Made by a program: the position numbers and the translations under genes
Part shown: one piece after another, positions 1 to 7,006 of the stretch
Numbering within the stretch: position 1 is the first letter of the stretch
Layout of the letters: every line of letters begins with the position of its first letter
Origin: DATKMP01 sp035541775
Lineage (GTDB): Bacteria > Bacteroidota > Ignavibacteria > UBA10030
NCBI GenBank assembly: GCA_035541775.1
Contig: DATKMP010000020.1
Location: 1-9,007 of the forward strand
DNA length: 9,007 nt
Reading direction: 5' to 3'
Notes under the pieces: model-generated
Database searches by the model: none
Told to the model about the DNA's origin: nothing
Seen by the model: the letters and a program-made list of their open reading frames with translations, nothing else

Positions 1-1497
1 AAAAATCTCAGCGGCTACTCGCCGATTATCTCTTCAACTTTTTCTCTCGGCGCACCGTTCGGATTGAAATTGATTTCGTTTACCGAAACAGATGCACGAA
101 TATGCTGGGCCGATACCAATAAATTTAAATCCTCTTTTGAAATCCTTCTCAGCACGAACGGGACAACATATACAGCGATTGAAACAATCGGAAAAGATAC
201 AACCTCTGTCGTAATCCCGTACCAATTTCTCACGTCGGTCACGTATTCCTTTCGTGTTTGCACACATTCAGAGGGAGATGTGAAAACGTACTCCGATACT
301 GTACAAGCGCAATTGCAGTATCCGGCACCACAATCGTTGGCAATGCAAAATATTTCCGAAACGTCGCTCAAACTGCAATGGACAAGCGCGGCAACATTCG
401 ATCGATCGTATAGTATCGAGCGGAAAGTATCCGGCGGCGCTTATTCTGAAATTGCACAAGTAATGTCGCCGGTTCAACAATATACCGACACTGCCGTACA
501 AAAAAATCAGCGTTATGTGTACCGTGTCAACGCGCATTCGCTTTACAACAGCAGCGCATACTCGCAAGAACTTTTTGTTGCATGCAAAGTACAATCAGCA
601 GTTCCGTCCGTTCCGCTGGTCGGACATCTTACGGGTGTTCTTGCTGCTGCATTTTCGCCCATCGGCAATATTTTTTCCAGCGGCGGCAGCGACGGGCGCA
701 TAGTTTTATGGGATGCTGTTTCTGGCGGTATCGTCCGCAATCTTGCCGGACACTCGCGGCCGGTGAACGGCCTCGCATTCAGTCCCGACGGTTCGCTGTT
801 AGCAAGCGCCAGCAGCGATAACACCATTATCTTGTGGAAAGTGAATGATGGAACTCCAGTGGATACGTTCAAACAACATGTAAGCTCTGTACTCTGTGTG
901 GCGTATAGCCCAGACGGAAAAACAATTGCCAGCGGCGGAGCAGACCAGAAAGTGCGGCTCTGGTATCTGGCAACGGATTCTGCACTTGCACTTCCCGGAC
1001 ATTCAGCCCCCATCAATGCCGTCGCGTTCAGTACCGACGGAACGATGCTCGCAAGCGCGGGCAGCGATAATACCGTACGTGTGTGGTCAACGTCCACCGG
1101 TTTTTTACTGCATATTCTGTTCGGGCATTCGAACGCTGTCACTTCAGTTCAATTTACACCGGACAATCAAAGTCTTATTTCCGGCAGCTTGGATAAAACA
1201 TTTCGTGTATGGCGCGTGAGCGACGGGGTGTTGATGCAAACGATCACAACGGACTCAAGCGAAGTTACATCGCTTGCTGTAAGCAACGACGGCCGGCTTC
1301 TTGCCAGCGGCTGCGCAGACAATCGTGCGCACCTCTGTTTCAATTCCGATGGCTTGTTTCCGGTCTCATTATCGAAACATACGCAAACAGTGAATGCCGT
1401 TGCTTTTTCTCCTGCTGGCTCCACATTGATCACCGCAAGCAATGACCAATCCGTTATCATCTGGCAATTGATTTCAACATGGACGGTGATGCCGTGA
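1..1497 (+). CDS. Fn3-WD40 beta-propeller protein, 5' partial
   Basis: The reading frame is open from base 1, so the gene starts outside the window. A TTG at 64 is only an internal codon. The 498 visible residues show, in order: the tail of one fibronectin type III domain (to about residue 17), two complete Fn3 domains (about 18-108 and 109-196, with typical W and Y-x-Y/F-R-V core positions such as VYRVNA), and a seven-bladed WD40 propeller (about 208-491). Blade starts carry GH or a variant (VGH, AGH, KQH, PGH, FGH, SKH), and blade ends carry the W of ILW, RLW or RVW at about residues 237, 279, 321, 362, 404 and 488. Blade 6 is degenerate: it lacks GH and ends in LCF instead of the W signature. 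The protein ends right after blade 7, with no extra sorting domain or membrane anchor. From the families, this should be a binding or scaffold protein, probably exported because Fn3 is present and the next gene encodes an envelope protein. No enzyme domain is visible, and the ligand is unknown. Confidence 0.88.
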   Translation, partial: KNLSGYSPIISSTFSLGAPFGLKLISFTETDARICWADTNKFKSSFEILLSTNGTTYTAIETIGKDTTSVVIPYQFLTSVTYSFRVCTHSEGDVKTYSDTVQAQLQYPAPQSLAMQNISETSLKLQWTSAATFDRSYSIERKVSGGAYSEIAQVMSPVQQYTDTAVQKNQRYVYRVNAHSLYNSSAYSQELFVACKVQSAVPSVPLVGHLTGVLAAAFSPIGNIFSSGGSDGRIVLWDAVSGGIVRNLAGHSRPVNGLAFSPDGSLLASASSDNTIILWKVNDGTPVDTFKQHVSSVLCVAYSPDGKTIASGGADQKVRLWYLATDSALALPGHSAPINAVAFSTDGTMLASAGSDNTVRVWSTSTGFLLHILFGHSNAVTSVQFTPDNQSLISGSLDKTFRVWRVSDGVLMQTITTDSSEVTSLAVSNDGRLLASGCADNRAHLCFNSDGLFPVSLSKHTQTVNAVAFSPAGSTLITASNDQSVIIWQLISTWTVMP

Positions 1498-1500
1498 AGG
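1496..1500 (+). promoter_or_regulatory. Ribosome binding site that decides the PEGA gene start
   Basis: GAAGG lies 5 nt before the ATG at 1506 and overlaps the stop codon of the upstream gene. It favours ATG 1506 over the in-frame ATG 1479, which lies inside the upstream gene, has no such site and would bury the signal peptide behind nine extra residues. Confidence 0.5.
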
Positions 1501-1505
1501 CGAAA

Positions 1506-2963
1506 ATGAAAACACTTCTGTCTCTCACGTTCCTGATGTTCACATGCAGCATTTCGGTGCGCGCACAAAATACCGCCGCTGTGACAAACGACCTTCATGC
1601 GGATTCGCTGGTGAAAGTAATCTTTCTTTCCACCGAAGACTCTATCTCTACTTGCGCCGACGGAAGCGATACAACGTTTGTTTCGTCAAAAATTATTACG
1701 CGCATAGTTACGCGCGGTAAACATATTTTTTCTTTTGCCAAGCCCGGCCGCAAAGAACTTGTGTTACCGTTAGTAATTCTGGAACCGATAACCATTCCTA
1801 TCCATTTAGAATCATCTAACGATGCATCCAACAGAGACTTGGTTCCGCTCCTCACGGTGCTACGCGTGTTGTCCGAACCATCTGATGCGCAAATTTTTTT
1901 GGATGGCAACAACATCGGCAATACGCCGAAAGAACTTCCGATCGATGCAGGCGAGCATGCGCTGATATTGCGGAAGGCGTTGTATTACAGCGATACGATG
2001 ACATTCACCGCCGTGGAAGGAAAGAGAAAAGAAATTTGCCGTGTGTTGAACCCGCATTTTGGAAGTATTGAAATTCTATCGATGCCGGAACCAGGCGCCG
2101 ATGTCTTCATCAACGGCATCAAAGTCGGCACCACGCCGTATCTCGATGCGCAGTTTCTTTCCAACACGTATCAGGTTCGCCTGGCAAAGCCGCTGTACTT
2201 CGATACCACATTCTCTATAACGATTGAAGACAGCCATGTCAATCGCTGCATCGTTCCGTTGTCGAACAATTACGCCGATCTGATCGTGAAAGCGCCGTGG
2301 AGTAAAATTTATATCAACGACAGTCTTGTGGGCACGGAACAATTTTCCTCCCATGTTGTTCCCGGCACGTATAAAATCCGGACGGAGCGCGGATGGCAGT
2401 ACACGCCCGCCGAAATCCGGCTAACGCTTGCCATAAAAGACCAGAAAGAATTTTTGTTGGAGCCGATGCCGCGGTTCGGCACGCTTTCCGTGATCGCAGA
2501 ACCGTACGAAGCAAACAATGCAGATATTTATATTAACGGCGACCGGAAAGGCGCCGCGCCGTTCGTGCAGCCGATGCTTATCGGCAATTATTCCATTCTT
2601 GCGCGCTGTCCGGGATTCGTTCCCGTATCCGGATCATTCGTTATCAAAGAAAAAGAAAAAACCGGTTATCAGATTCATTTCGTTGCACTGACTGCGGCCC
2701 GCCAGCAAACAATCCGACGTTGGTCCACTTGGAAATGGATCGCCGCGGGAATCTCTGCGGCCGCGATCGGATCGGCAGTATATTTTTATTCAACGTATAA
2801 AAAAGATTACACCGATTACACTTCTGCCAACGAAACCGATGCCGCACTTGCCAGCAGATCGGCAGCGCAGCGGAATCAGAAGTATTTTACGATGACTATC
2901 TCTATCGGTGGAACGACGGCACTTGCTTCTCTCTTTTCATGGATTATGCAAACACAGCAGTAG
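1506..2963 (+). CDS. Secreted/membrane PEGA-repeat protein
   Basis: Starting at 1506 gives 485 residues beginning MKTLLSLTFLMFTCS, a good Sec signal peptide with likely cleavage after VRA (residue 20). After a beta-rich stretch come four PEGA-type repeats, at about residues 117-182, 186-253, 257-320 and 325-394. Each has the family pattern of a beta strand ending in an I-x-I/L-[DN]-G-like turn (IFLDGNNIG, VFINGIKVG, IYINDSLVG, IYINGDRKG), followed by a P and a G-x-Y/H-x-[IVL] strand. The third repeat has D instead of the usual G in the turn. The C-terminus has two hydrophobic segments (about 409-427 and 460-480) separated by a polar, Ala/Asn/Lys-rich linker, so the protein is probably membrane-anchored at its C-terminus. 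PEGA domains are surface or periplasmic beta modules, named after a sequence motif; their binding partners are mostly unknown. The start lies 8 nt after the stop of the Fn3-WD40 gene, so the two are almost surely cotranscribed and may act together in the envelope. That cooperation is inferred. Confidence 0.88.
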   Translation: MKTLLSLTFLMFTCSISVRAQNTAAVTNDLHADSLVKVIFLSTEDSISTCADGSDTTFVSSKIITRIVTRGKHIFSFAKPGRKELVLPLVILEPITIPIHLESSNDASNRDLVPLLTVLRVLSEPSDAQIFLDGNNIGNTPKELPIDAGEHALILRKALYYSDTMTFTAVEGKRKEICRVLNPHFGSIEILSMPEPGADVFINGIKVGTTPYLDAQFLSNTYQVRLAKPLYFDTTFSITIEDSHVNRCIVPLSNNYADLIVKAPWSKIYINDSLVGTEQFSSHVVPGTYKIRTERGWQYTPAEIRLTLAIKDQKEFLLEPMPRFGTLSVIAEPYEANNADIYINGDRKGAAPFVQPMLIGNYSILARCPGFVPVSGSFVIKEKEKTGYQIHFVALTAARQQTIRRWSTWKWIAAGISAAAIGSAVYFYSTYKKDYTDYTSANETDAALASRSAAQRNQKYFTMTISIGGTTALASLFSWIMQTQQ

Positions 2964-3054
2964 CAAAATGAATTGGCATCATTTCAAGAAAAGAATTTTT
3001 TGCAAAGGCGAAGGTATGAAAAACTCGCTGAACGACTCAACGGCAAAAGTTACT

Positions 3055-3693
3055 TCATCGTTTATGATAGAGAAAATGCTCGGAACGCGGATCGTTTTTC
3101 CATGCCTCTACCGTAAGGCCACGCTTATCTTTCTCGCTTAATAATTGCGAATGCGGTACAATGGAATCGAACAATGCTTTGAGCTCCGGATCGCACAAGC
3201 TCCAATCTAAATCGGGAGCAAGCGGAGAAATTCCCACTTCACAGTTCGGGCTGTACTCGCCAGAACAAAAATATTCGATGCGCGTTTGTTCCGGGAAGAA
3301 CGGACCGTGCGCAAACCCTATCGGTATCCAAATCCATTCATTATACTCTTTCTCGTCCGATGCCGGCATATCGTACGCAACAATTTTTCCGAACGTCGGC
3401 GAACCTTTCCGAATATCGAGCGCCGTATCAATCATTCTGCCGTACACCGTGCGCACAAGTTTCCCCATATAGGGATTAAATTGAAAATGCAATCCGCGAA
3501 TCACGCCGGGGCGAGAAACGCTGTCGTTCATCTGGCTAAACTCCACGCCGTGAAGAAATTCTAATTCCGGTAACGAGGTGAACTCGCTGCGGCGAAACGA
3601 CTCGTCAAAATATCCTCGATGGTCGGTAAAACGTCCGAAACGAATAATTTTTACTTCGGGTATTGCAAGAGATTGAATAGAAAGAATTTTCAT
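3055..3693 (-). CDS. rfbC: dTDP-4-dehydrorhamnose 3,5-epimerase family protein
   Basis: This 212-residue cupin-fold sugar epimerase belongs to the RmlC/RfbC family, which epimerises C3 and C5 of dTDP-4-keto-6-deoxyglucose on the way to dTDP-L-rhamnose for surface polysaccharide. Family motifs appear in order: DHRGYFDESFR near residue 24, QMNDSVSRPGVIRGLHFQ (54-71), the GSPTFGK block (97-103), WIPIGFAHG (122-130) and YFCSGEYSP (141-149). The expected catalytic base is H69 in RGLH. The tyrosine equivalent to Y132 of the mycobacterial enzyme is Y141, and the supporting Asp is probably D189 in LSEKDKRG. All are present, so the enzyme should be active. It is slightly longer than the usual 180-200 residues. 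No rfbA, rfbB or rfbD lies nearby, so the exact sugar substrate (rhamnose or another 6-deoxyhexose) cannot be fixed, and the symbol names the family rather than a proven pathway. The upstream lipoprotein gene ends 19 nt before its ATG, suggesting one operon. No clear Shine-Dalgarno precedes the ATG. Confidence 0.9.
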   Translation of the reverse strand: MKILSIQSLAIPEVKIIRFGRFTDHRGYFDESFRRSEFTSLPELEFLHGVEFSQMNDSVSRPGVIRGLHFQFNPYMGKLVRTVYGRMIDTALDIRKGSPTFGKIVAYDMPASDEKEYNEWIWIPIGFAHGPFFPEQTRIEYFCSGEYSPNCEVGISPLAPDLDWSLCDPELKALFDSIVPHSQLLSEKDKRGLTVEAWKNDPRSEHFLYHKR

Positions 3694-3712
3694 GAAAGGA
3701 CTTTTATCAACG

Positions 3713-4015
3713 TTATTGCTGCTGCAATTTTTTTAGCACAAGATCACTGAATGCATGAAATTGCGCGGGATCGGCACACAGCGCTTCAACATCGTGCTGA
3801 AATTGTTGTTTGGTATAGCCATGGCGTTTTAGTGTTATTTCCAATTTTTGTTGATAATGCACGCTGTCGATATTTTTATTTTGCGCCTTGCACTGAACGA
3901 CAGCCGCGTACGTATCTGCAAGCTGCTCAAAACGTTGATTGTCCTGCGGTATCGAGTGGCACCCAAAGAAAAAACATATTGAAAGTATGAAAAACCAGCG
4001 TGTATTCATCGACAT
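3713..4015 (-). CDS. Small lipoprotein, possibly DUF4296-like
   Basis: The gene encodes about 100 residues. The N-terminus MSMNTRWFFILSICFFFGC is a lipoprotein signal: a positively charged start, a hydrophobic core and a lipobox-like FFGC with the acceptor Cys at residue 19. The mature part is helical and polar. It contains the string RHGYTKQQFQHDVEALCADP, followed by a short helix ending KKLQQQ. This 'K-H-G-x-T-K-x-Q-F ... D-P' pattern, together with the lipoprotein signal and size, resembles the Bacteroidota DUF4296 lipoproteins; I recalled this by eye and have not tested it. The start is uncertain: ATG at 4015, 4009 and 4039 are all in frame and none has a good ribosome site. I chose 4015 because it gives a compact signal peptide; 4009 is equally likely. 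It lies upstream of the sugar epimerase on the same strand and divergent from uvrB. Function unknown. Confidence 0.72.
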   Translation of the reverse strand: MSMNTRWFFILSICFFFGCHSIPQDNQRFEQLADTYAAVVQCKAQNKNIDSVHYQQKLEITLKRHGYTKQQFQHDVEALCADPAQFHAFSDLVLKKLQQQ

Positions 4016-4050
4016 TTTAAAATACATAACAGATACCACGAAGGCAAGAG

Positions 4051-4079
4051 TTGACGGACAAGATGCTTCATCGTATATT
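4051..4079 (+). promoter_or_regulatory. Sigma70-type promoter for uvrB
   Basis: TTGACG (4051-4056) and TATATT (4074-4079) are separated by exactly 17 nt, matching the housekeeping consensus TTGACA-N17-TATAAT at ten of twelve positions. Transcription would start near 4086 and leave a leader of about 80 nt before the uvrB ATG at 4168. It does not match the Bacteroides-type TTTG/TAnnTTTG promoter. Confidence 0.6.
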
Positions 4080-4082
4080 ATG
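4077..4082 (-). promoter_or_regulatory. Possible -10 element for the lipoprotein-epimerase operon
   Basis: Read on the minus strand, this is CATAAT, five of six matches to TATAAT. It overlaps the plus-strand -10 (TATATT, 4074-4079). A transcript would start near 4070 and give a leader of about 55 nt to the lipoprotein ATG at 4015. The matching -35 would fall within the 4093-4108 palindrome (TTATCG, 18-nt spacing) and is poor. This is a weak call, supported mainly by the need for a promoter in this divergent spacer. Confidence 0.28.
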
Positions 4083-4092
4083 ATAGCAGACA

Positions 4093-4108
4093 GCTTATCG
4101 CGATAAGC
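4093..4108. promoter_or_regulatory. Perfect 16-bp palindrome, candidate operator
   Basis: GCTTATCGCGATAAGC is its own reverse complement over all 16 bases. It begins about 7 nt downstream of the predicted uvrB transcription start, a normal place for a repressor site, and would also cover the -35 region of any promoter firing leftward. It could instead fold in the RNA as a 6-bp stem with a CGCG loop. It does not match the E. coli (CTGT-N8-ACAG) or Bacillus (GAAC-N4-GTTC) LexA boxes, so the binding protein is unknown. Confidence 0.45.
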
Positions 4109-4130
4109 ATTTAGCAGTGAGAAAAATAAA

Positions 4131-4167
4131 ATCCGTAATCGGAAATCATTAAATCGTAAATTTCATA
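4131..4167 (+). repeat. Degenerate 7-8 nt tandem repeat before uvrB
   Basis: Five consecutive units can be read: ATCCGTA, ATCGGAA, ATCATTAA, ATCGTAA and ATTTCATA. The last one touches the uvrB ATG. The units share an AT-C-x-x-A core. This stretch occupies the place where a ribosome binding site should be, and none is visible. The even spacing suggests slippage or a small intergenic repeat rather than chance, but the units are short and imperfect. Confidence 0.4.
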
Positions 4168-6183
4168 ATGCCATTTCAACTCATCACCGATCTCGAACCT
4201 GCAGGTGACCAGCCTGAAGCAATCCGTCAATTAATCGAAGGATTGGAACGCGGCGATCGATATCAAACGCTGCTCGGTGTGACCGGAAGCGGCAAGACCT
4301 TCACTATCTCCAACGTCATTCAGCACACCGACAAACCGGTGCTGGTCATGTCTCACAACAAAACGCTCGCGGCGCAGTTGTATGCAGAATTCAAAAGTTT
4401 CTTTCCGAAAAACCGCGTCGAGTTTTTTATCAGCTATTATGATTATTACCAGCCGGAAGCGTACGTTCCTTCCTCCGATATGTATATTGCAAAAGATTCT
4501 TCCGTGAACGATGAGATCGACCGCCTGCGACTGCGCGCGACAAGTGCCCTGTTGAGCGGCGATCCGAATGTCATCGTCGTCGCATCCGTCAGCAGTATTT
4601 ACGGCATCGGCGCACCGGATGAATGGATCAACCAAACGATGGTGATTAAAAAGGGCGACCGGCTGACACGGCAGCAATTGTTAAAAAAAATGATCGACTT
4701 GCTGTACACGCGCAACGATTACGAATTTGCACGCGGCACCTTCCGTGTGCGCGGCGACGTGGTGGATGTGATTCCTGCGTACGAAAACGACGAGGCGATC
4801 CGCATCGAATTCTTCGGCGATGAGATCGAACGTATTTCGTACATCAACAAAATTGATGGGCGCGTCCTGGGTGAAGCTGATTACGAAATGCTGTATCCCG
4901 CAAAACAATTCATCACTTCACGCGAGACGATTGAAAAAGCGATGAATGGAATTTACAAAGAATTACGGGAGCGTGTAGCGGAACTTCGTTCACTTGGAAA
5001 ATTAGTGGAGGCGCAGCGGATCGAACAGCGCACACGATTCGATATGGAAATGATGCGCGAGGTCGGGTACTGTTCCGGCATCGAAAATTATTCACGCCAT
5101 CTTGCCGGCAGGCCGGCGGGGTCGCGTCCATCATGTTTGCTGGATTATTTTCCGAAAGATTTCCTCACCGTTATCGACGAATCGCATGTAACGGTTTCGC
5201 AAATCGGTGCAATGTATGCCGGCGACCGCTCGCGCAAAACCACGCTTGTGGAATACGGCTTCCGCCTTCCTTCTGCGCTCGACAATCGCCCATTAACATT
5301 TACAGAGTGGGAATCGATGGCAAAGCAAATTATTTTTGTCAGCGCAACACCGGGCGCCTACGAATTGGAACATTGCAACGGCGTGGTGGTGGAACAAGTG
5401 ATTCGTCCGACAGGATTGCTTGATCCCGAAGTGATTGTCCGCCACAGCAAAAATCAGATCGATGACCTGATCGCTGAAATTCGTTCGCGTGCAGAACGTC
5501 GAGAACGAACGCTCGTGACCACACTCACCAAACGTATGGCAGAAGATTTGACAGAATATTTAATCAACATCGGCATTAAAGTACGGTACATTCATTCCGA
5601 AGTGGACGCTTTGGAACGCGTCGAAACATTGCGCGATTTACGCTTGGGAGAATTCGATGTGCTGGTCGGCGTCAATCTCTTGCGCGAAGGACTCGACTTG
5701 CCGGAAGTTTCGCTTGTTGCTATTATCGACGCGGATAAAGAGGGATTTTTGCGTTCTGAACGTTCGCTCATTCAAACCGCAGGACGAACGGCGCGGAATG
5801 CCAATGGTCAGGTGATTCTTTATGCGGACAACATGACCGGCTCGATGCAGCGGATGATCGGTGAAACTGAACGCAGGCGCGCAAAACAAATTGCGTACAA
5901 TACCGAACACAACATCAAGCCGGTAACGATATACAAATCGGTCGATGAAATTCTTGCTGCGACCTCCATCGCTGATGTGAAGATGAAACACGATGAACGC
6001 ATTCAATATGCGCAAGCGGGTGCCGTTGCAGAATCCGTCGCAAAATATTTAACCGCCGACCAGAAAAAAGATTTCATCGAAGAATTGCAGGCGGAAATGC
6101 AGCGTGCAGCAAGGGATTTGGAATTTGAGCGCGCTGCCGAATTGCGGAACGAGATCGAAAAAATAAAAGGACAGCAGCAATAA
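4168..6183 (+). CDS. uvrB: UvrABC excinuclease subunit B
   Basis: This 671-residue, full-length UvrB is the damage-verification helicase of nucleotide excision repair. UvrA loads it on DNA, it opens the strands with its beta-hairpin and then recruits the nuclease UvrC. Visible motifs: the family N-terminus with PAGDQPEAI (11-19); Walker A GVTGSGKT (37-44, K43); the beta-hairpin and its aromatic cluster YYDYYQPEAYVP (90-101); Walker B-type DESH (337-340); SATP (392-395); helicase motif V around VGVNLLREGLDLPE (500-513); motif VI QTAGRTAR (536-543), with its arginine fingers; and the C-terminal UVR coiled-coil domain (about 633-668) that contacts UvrC. Nothing is missing and length is normal. 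The ATG start fits the family N-terminus well even though no Shine-Dalgarno is present. It is first in a likely two-gene operon, with comF 6 nt downstream, and is driven by the promoter at 4051-4079. uvrA and uvrC are not in the window. SOS control is common for uvrB and is possible here through the palindrome. Confidence 0.98.
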   Translation: MPFQLITDLEPAGDQPEAIRQLIEGLERGDRYQTLLGVTGSGKTFTISNVIQHTDKPVLVMSHNKTLAAQLYAEFKSFFPKNRVEFFISYYDYYQPEAYVPSSDMYIAKDSSVNDEIDRLRLRATSALLSGDPNVIVVASVSSIYGIGAPDEWINQTMVIKKGDRLTRQQLLKKMIDLLYTRNDYEFARGTFRVRGDVVDVIPAYENDEAIRIEFFGDEIERISYINKIDGRVLGEADYEMLYPAKQFITSRETIEKAMNGIYKELRERVAELRSLGKLVEAQRIEQRTRFDMEMMREVGYCSGIENYSRHLAGRPAGSRPSCLLDYFPKDFLTVIDESHVTVSQIGAMYAGDRSRKTTLVEYGFRLPSALDNRPLTFTEWESMAKQIIFVSATPGAYELEHCNGVVVEQVIRPTGLLDPEVIVRHSKNQIDDLIAEIRSRAERRERTLVTTLTKRMAEDLTEYLINIGIKVRYIHSEVDALERVETLRDLRLGEFDVLVGVNLLREGLDLPEVSLVAIIDADKEGFLRSERSLIQTAGRTARNANGQVILYADNMTGSMQRMIGETERRRAKQIAYNTEHNIKPVTIYKSVDEILAATSIADVKMKHDERIQYAQAGAVAESVAKYLTADQKKDFIEELQAEMQRAARDLEFERAAELRNEIEKIKGQQQ

Positions 6184-6189
6184 TATTCG

Positions 6190-6903
6190 ATGGCGGGATC
6201 GATGAACCTCACAACATTCTTGCGCCACACGGCCATTCCGCTTCTCGATTTTATTTATCCACCATCCTGTTTAATTTGTCGCAGACCGCCCGAAGATCAT
6301 TCCCAAAAAGTTTGCGCCTCATGCTGGCAATCCATTCAACAACTATCGCTTCATCATCCTCTTTATCTTGAAACCCGTCAAAAACTTTTATGTGATCATT
6401 ATATTCAAGATCTTGTTTCGTGTTATCTATTTGAAAAAGAAGGTGCATTCCAGCACATTGCTCACGCACTGAAGTATCAAGAATTCAAATCGCTGGGCAT
6501 CGAATTGGGAAAGCAAATTGGCCACACGATGCAACGAAGGAATATCGATGCGGACGTCATCATTCCTGTTCCGCTTCATAAACGAAAGTATCGCGAGCGG
6601 GGATACAATCAAGCGGAATATCTTGCTAAAGGCATTGCATTGGTCTTTGATAAGCCCATTCTTTCTTCGGTACTTCAACGAAAGCGCTACACGCAGACAC
6701 AAACAAAACTTTCCGCGGAAGAACGATGCAACAATATGCAGGGTGCATTTGTCATTCTCGATACCAATATCATTAACGGCAAAATATGTCTTCTCGTCGA
6801 TGATGTCATTACCACGGGCGCCACGATCAATGCTTGCGCAAAAGAACTCATCCACGGCGGCGCATCAAAAATCATTGCAGCATCCTCTGCGTTAGCGCAA
6901 TAG
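6190..6903 (+). CDS. comF: ComF family phosphoribosyltransferase-like protein
   Basis: The 237 residues have the ComF layout. An N-terminal zinc-binding module holds two CxxC pairs (C27-C30 and C42-C45) after the typical LLDFIYPPSC lead. A phosphoribosyltransferase fold follows, with IPVPLHKRKYRERGYNQA (125-142) and the PRPP-binding loop VDDVITTGAT (203-212). ComF proteins are linked to natural DNA uptake, where they are thought to help handle incoming single-stranded DNA, but many bacteria that carry comF are not known to be competent; the chemical reaction is not established. Coupling to uvrB (6 nt gap) gives a DNA-repair/DNA-uptake operon in this organism. The start could also be the ATG at 6202, which would give the more usual short N-terminus MNLTTF; neither start has a good ribosome site. 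Confidence 0.92.
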   Translation: MAGSMNLTTFLRHTAIPLLDFIYPPSCLICRRPPEDHSQKVCASCWQSIQQLSLHHPLYLETRQKLLCDHYIQDLVSCYLFEKEGAFQHIAHALKYQEFKSLGIELGKQIGHTMQRRNIDADVIIPVPLHKRKYRERGYNQAEYLAKGIALVFDKPILSSVLQRKRYTQTQTKLSAEERCNNMQGAFVILDTNIINGKICLLVDDVITTGATINACAKELIHGGASKIIAASSALAQ

Positions 6904-6972
6904 ATTTTTCATCATCATTGATATTCGGCTTGCGCTCATTCTTTCTTTTCTACAAAAGTAAATTACCCATTT

Positions 6973-6991
6973 AGCGCTTATCGCTGTTTTT
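6973..6991 (+). terminator. Weak hairpin plus T-run after comF
   Basis: AGCG-CTTAT-CGCT forms a 4-bp GC-rich stem with a 5-nt loop and is followed by GTTTTT. It lies 70 nt after the comF stop codon. The stem is short for an intrinsic terminator, so this is a tentative call for the end of the uvrB-comF transcript. Confidence 0.28.
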
Positions 6992-7006
6992 GGGGGAAAA
7001 TCGCGG

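Noticed and set aside
543..1142. Long minus-strand open frame opposite the WD40 region
   Set aside because: It is antisense to a clear repeat protein, its translation shows no domain, and its openness follows from the repeated codon pattern of the propeller.
1167..1598. Minus-strand open frame of 143 codons across the junction of the first two genes
   Set aside because: It lies opposite well-supported coding sequence on both sides and has a Cys/His/Arg-rich composition typical of shadow frames.
2966..2984. AAATGA-N7-TCATTT hairpin after the PEGA gene as a terminator
   Set aside because: The stem is only 6 bp, AT-rich, and the T-run begins about 10 nt after the stem; too weak to call an intrinsic terminator.
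2968..3141. Small plus-strand open frame starting MNWHHFKKRIF
   Set aside because: It has no ribosome site and no recognisable domain, and its second half runs into the 3' end of the epimerase gene on the other strand.
4093..4108. The palindrome as a classical LexA box
   Set aside because: It matches neither the CTGT-N8-ACAG nor the GAAC-N4-GTTC pattern; kept only as an operator of unknown protein.
4231..4677. Minus-strand open frame of 148 codons inside uvrB
   Set aside because: It is antisense to strongly conserved UvrB motifs, and its translation resembles no protein family.
6427..6855. Minus-strand and alternative-frame open readings inside comF
   Set aside because: comF is fully supported by its zinc and PRPP motifs in its own frame; the other frames show no domain.
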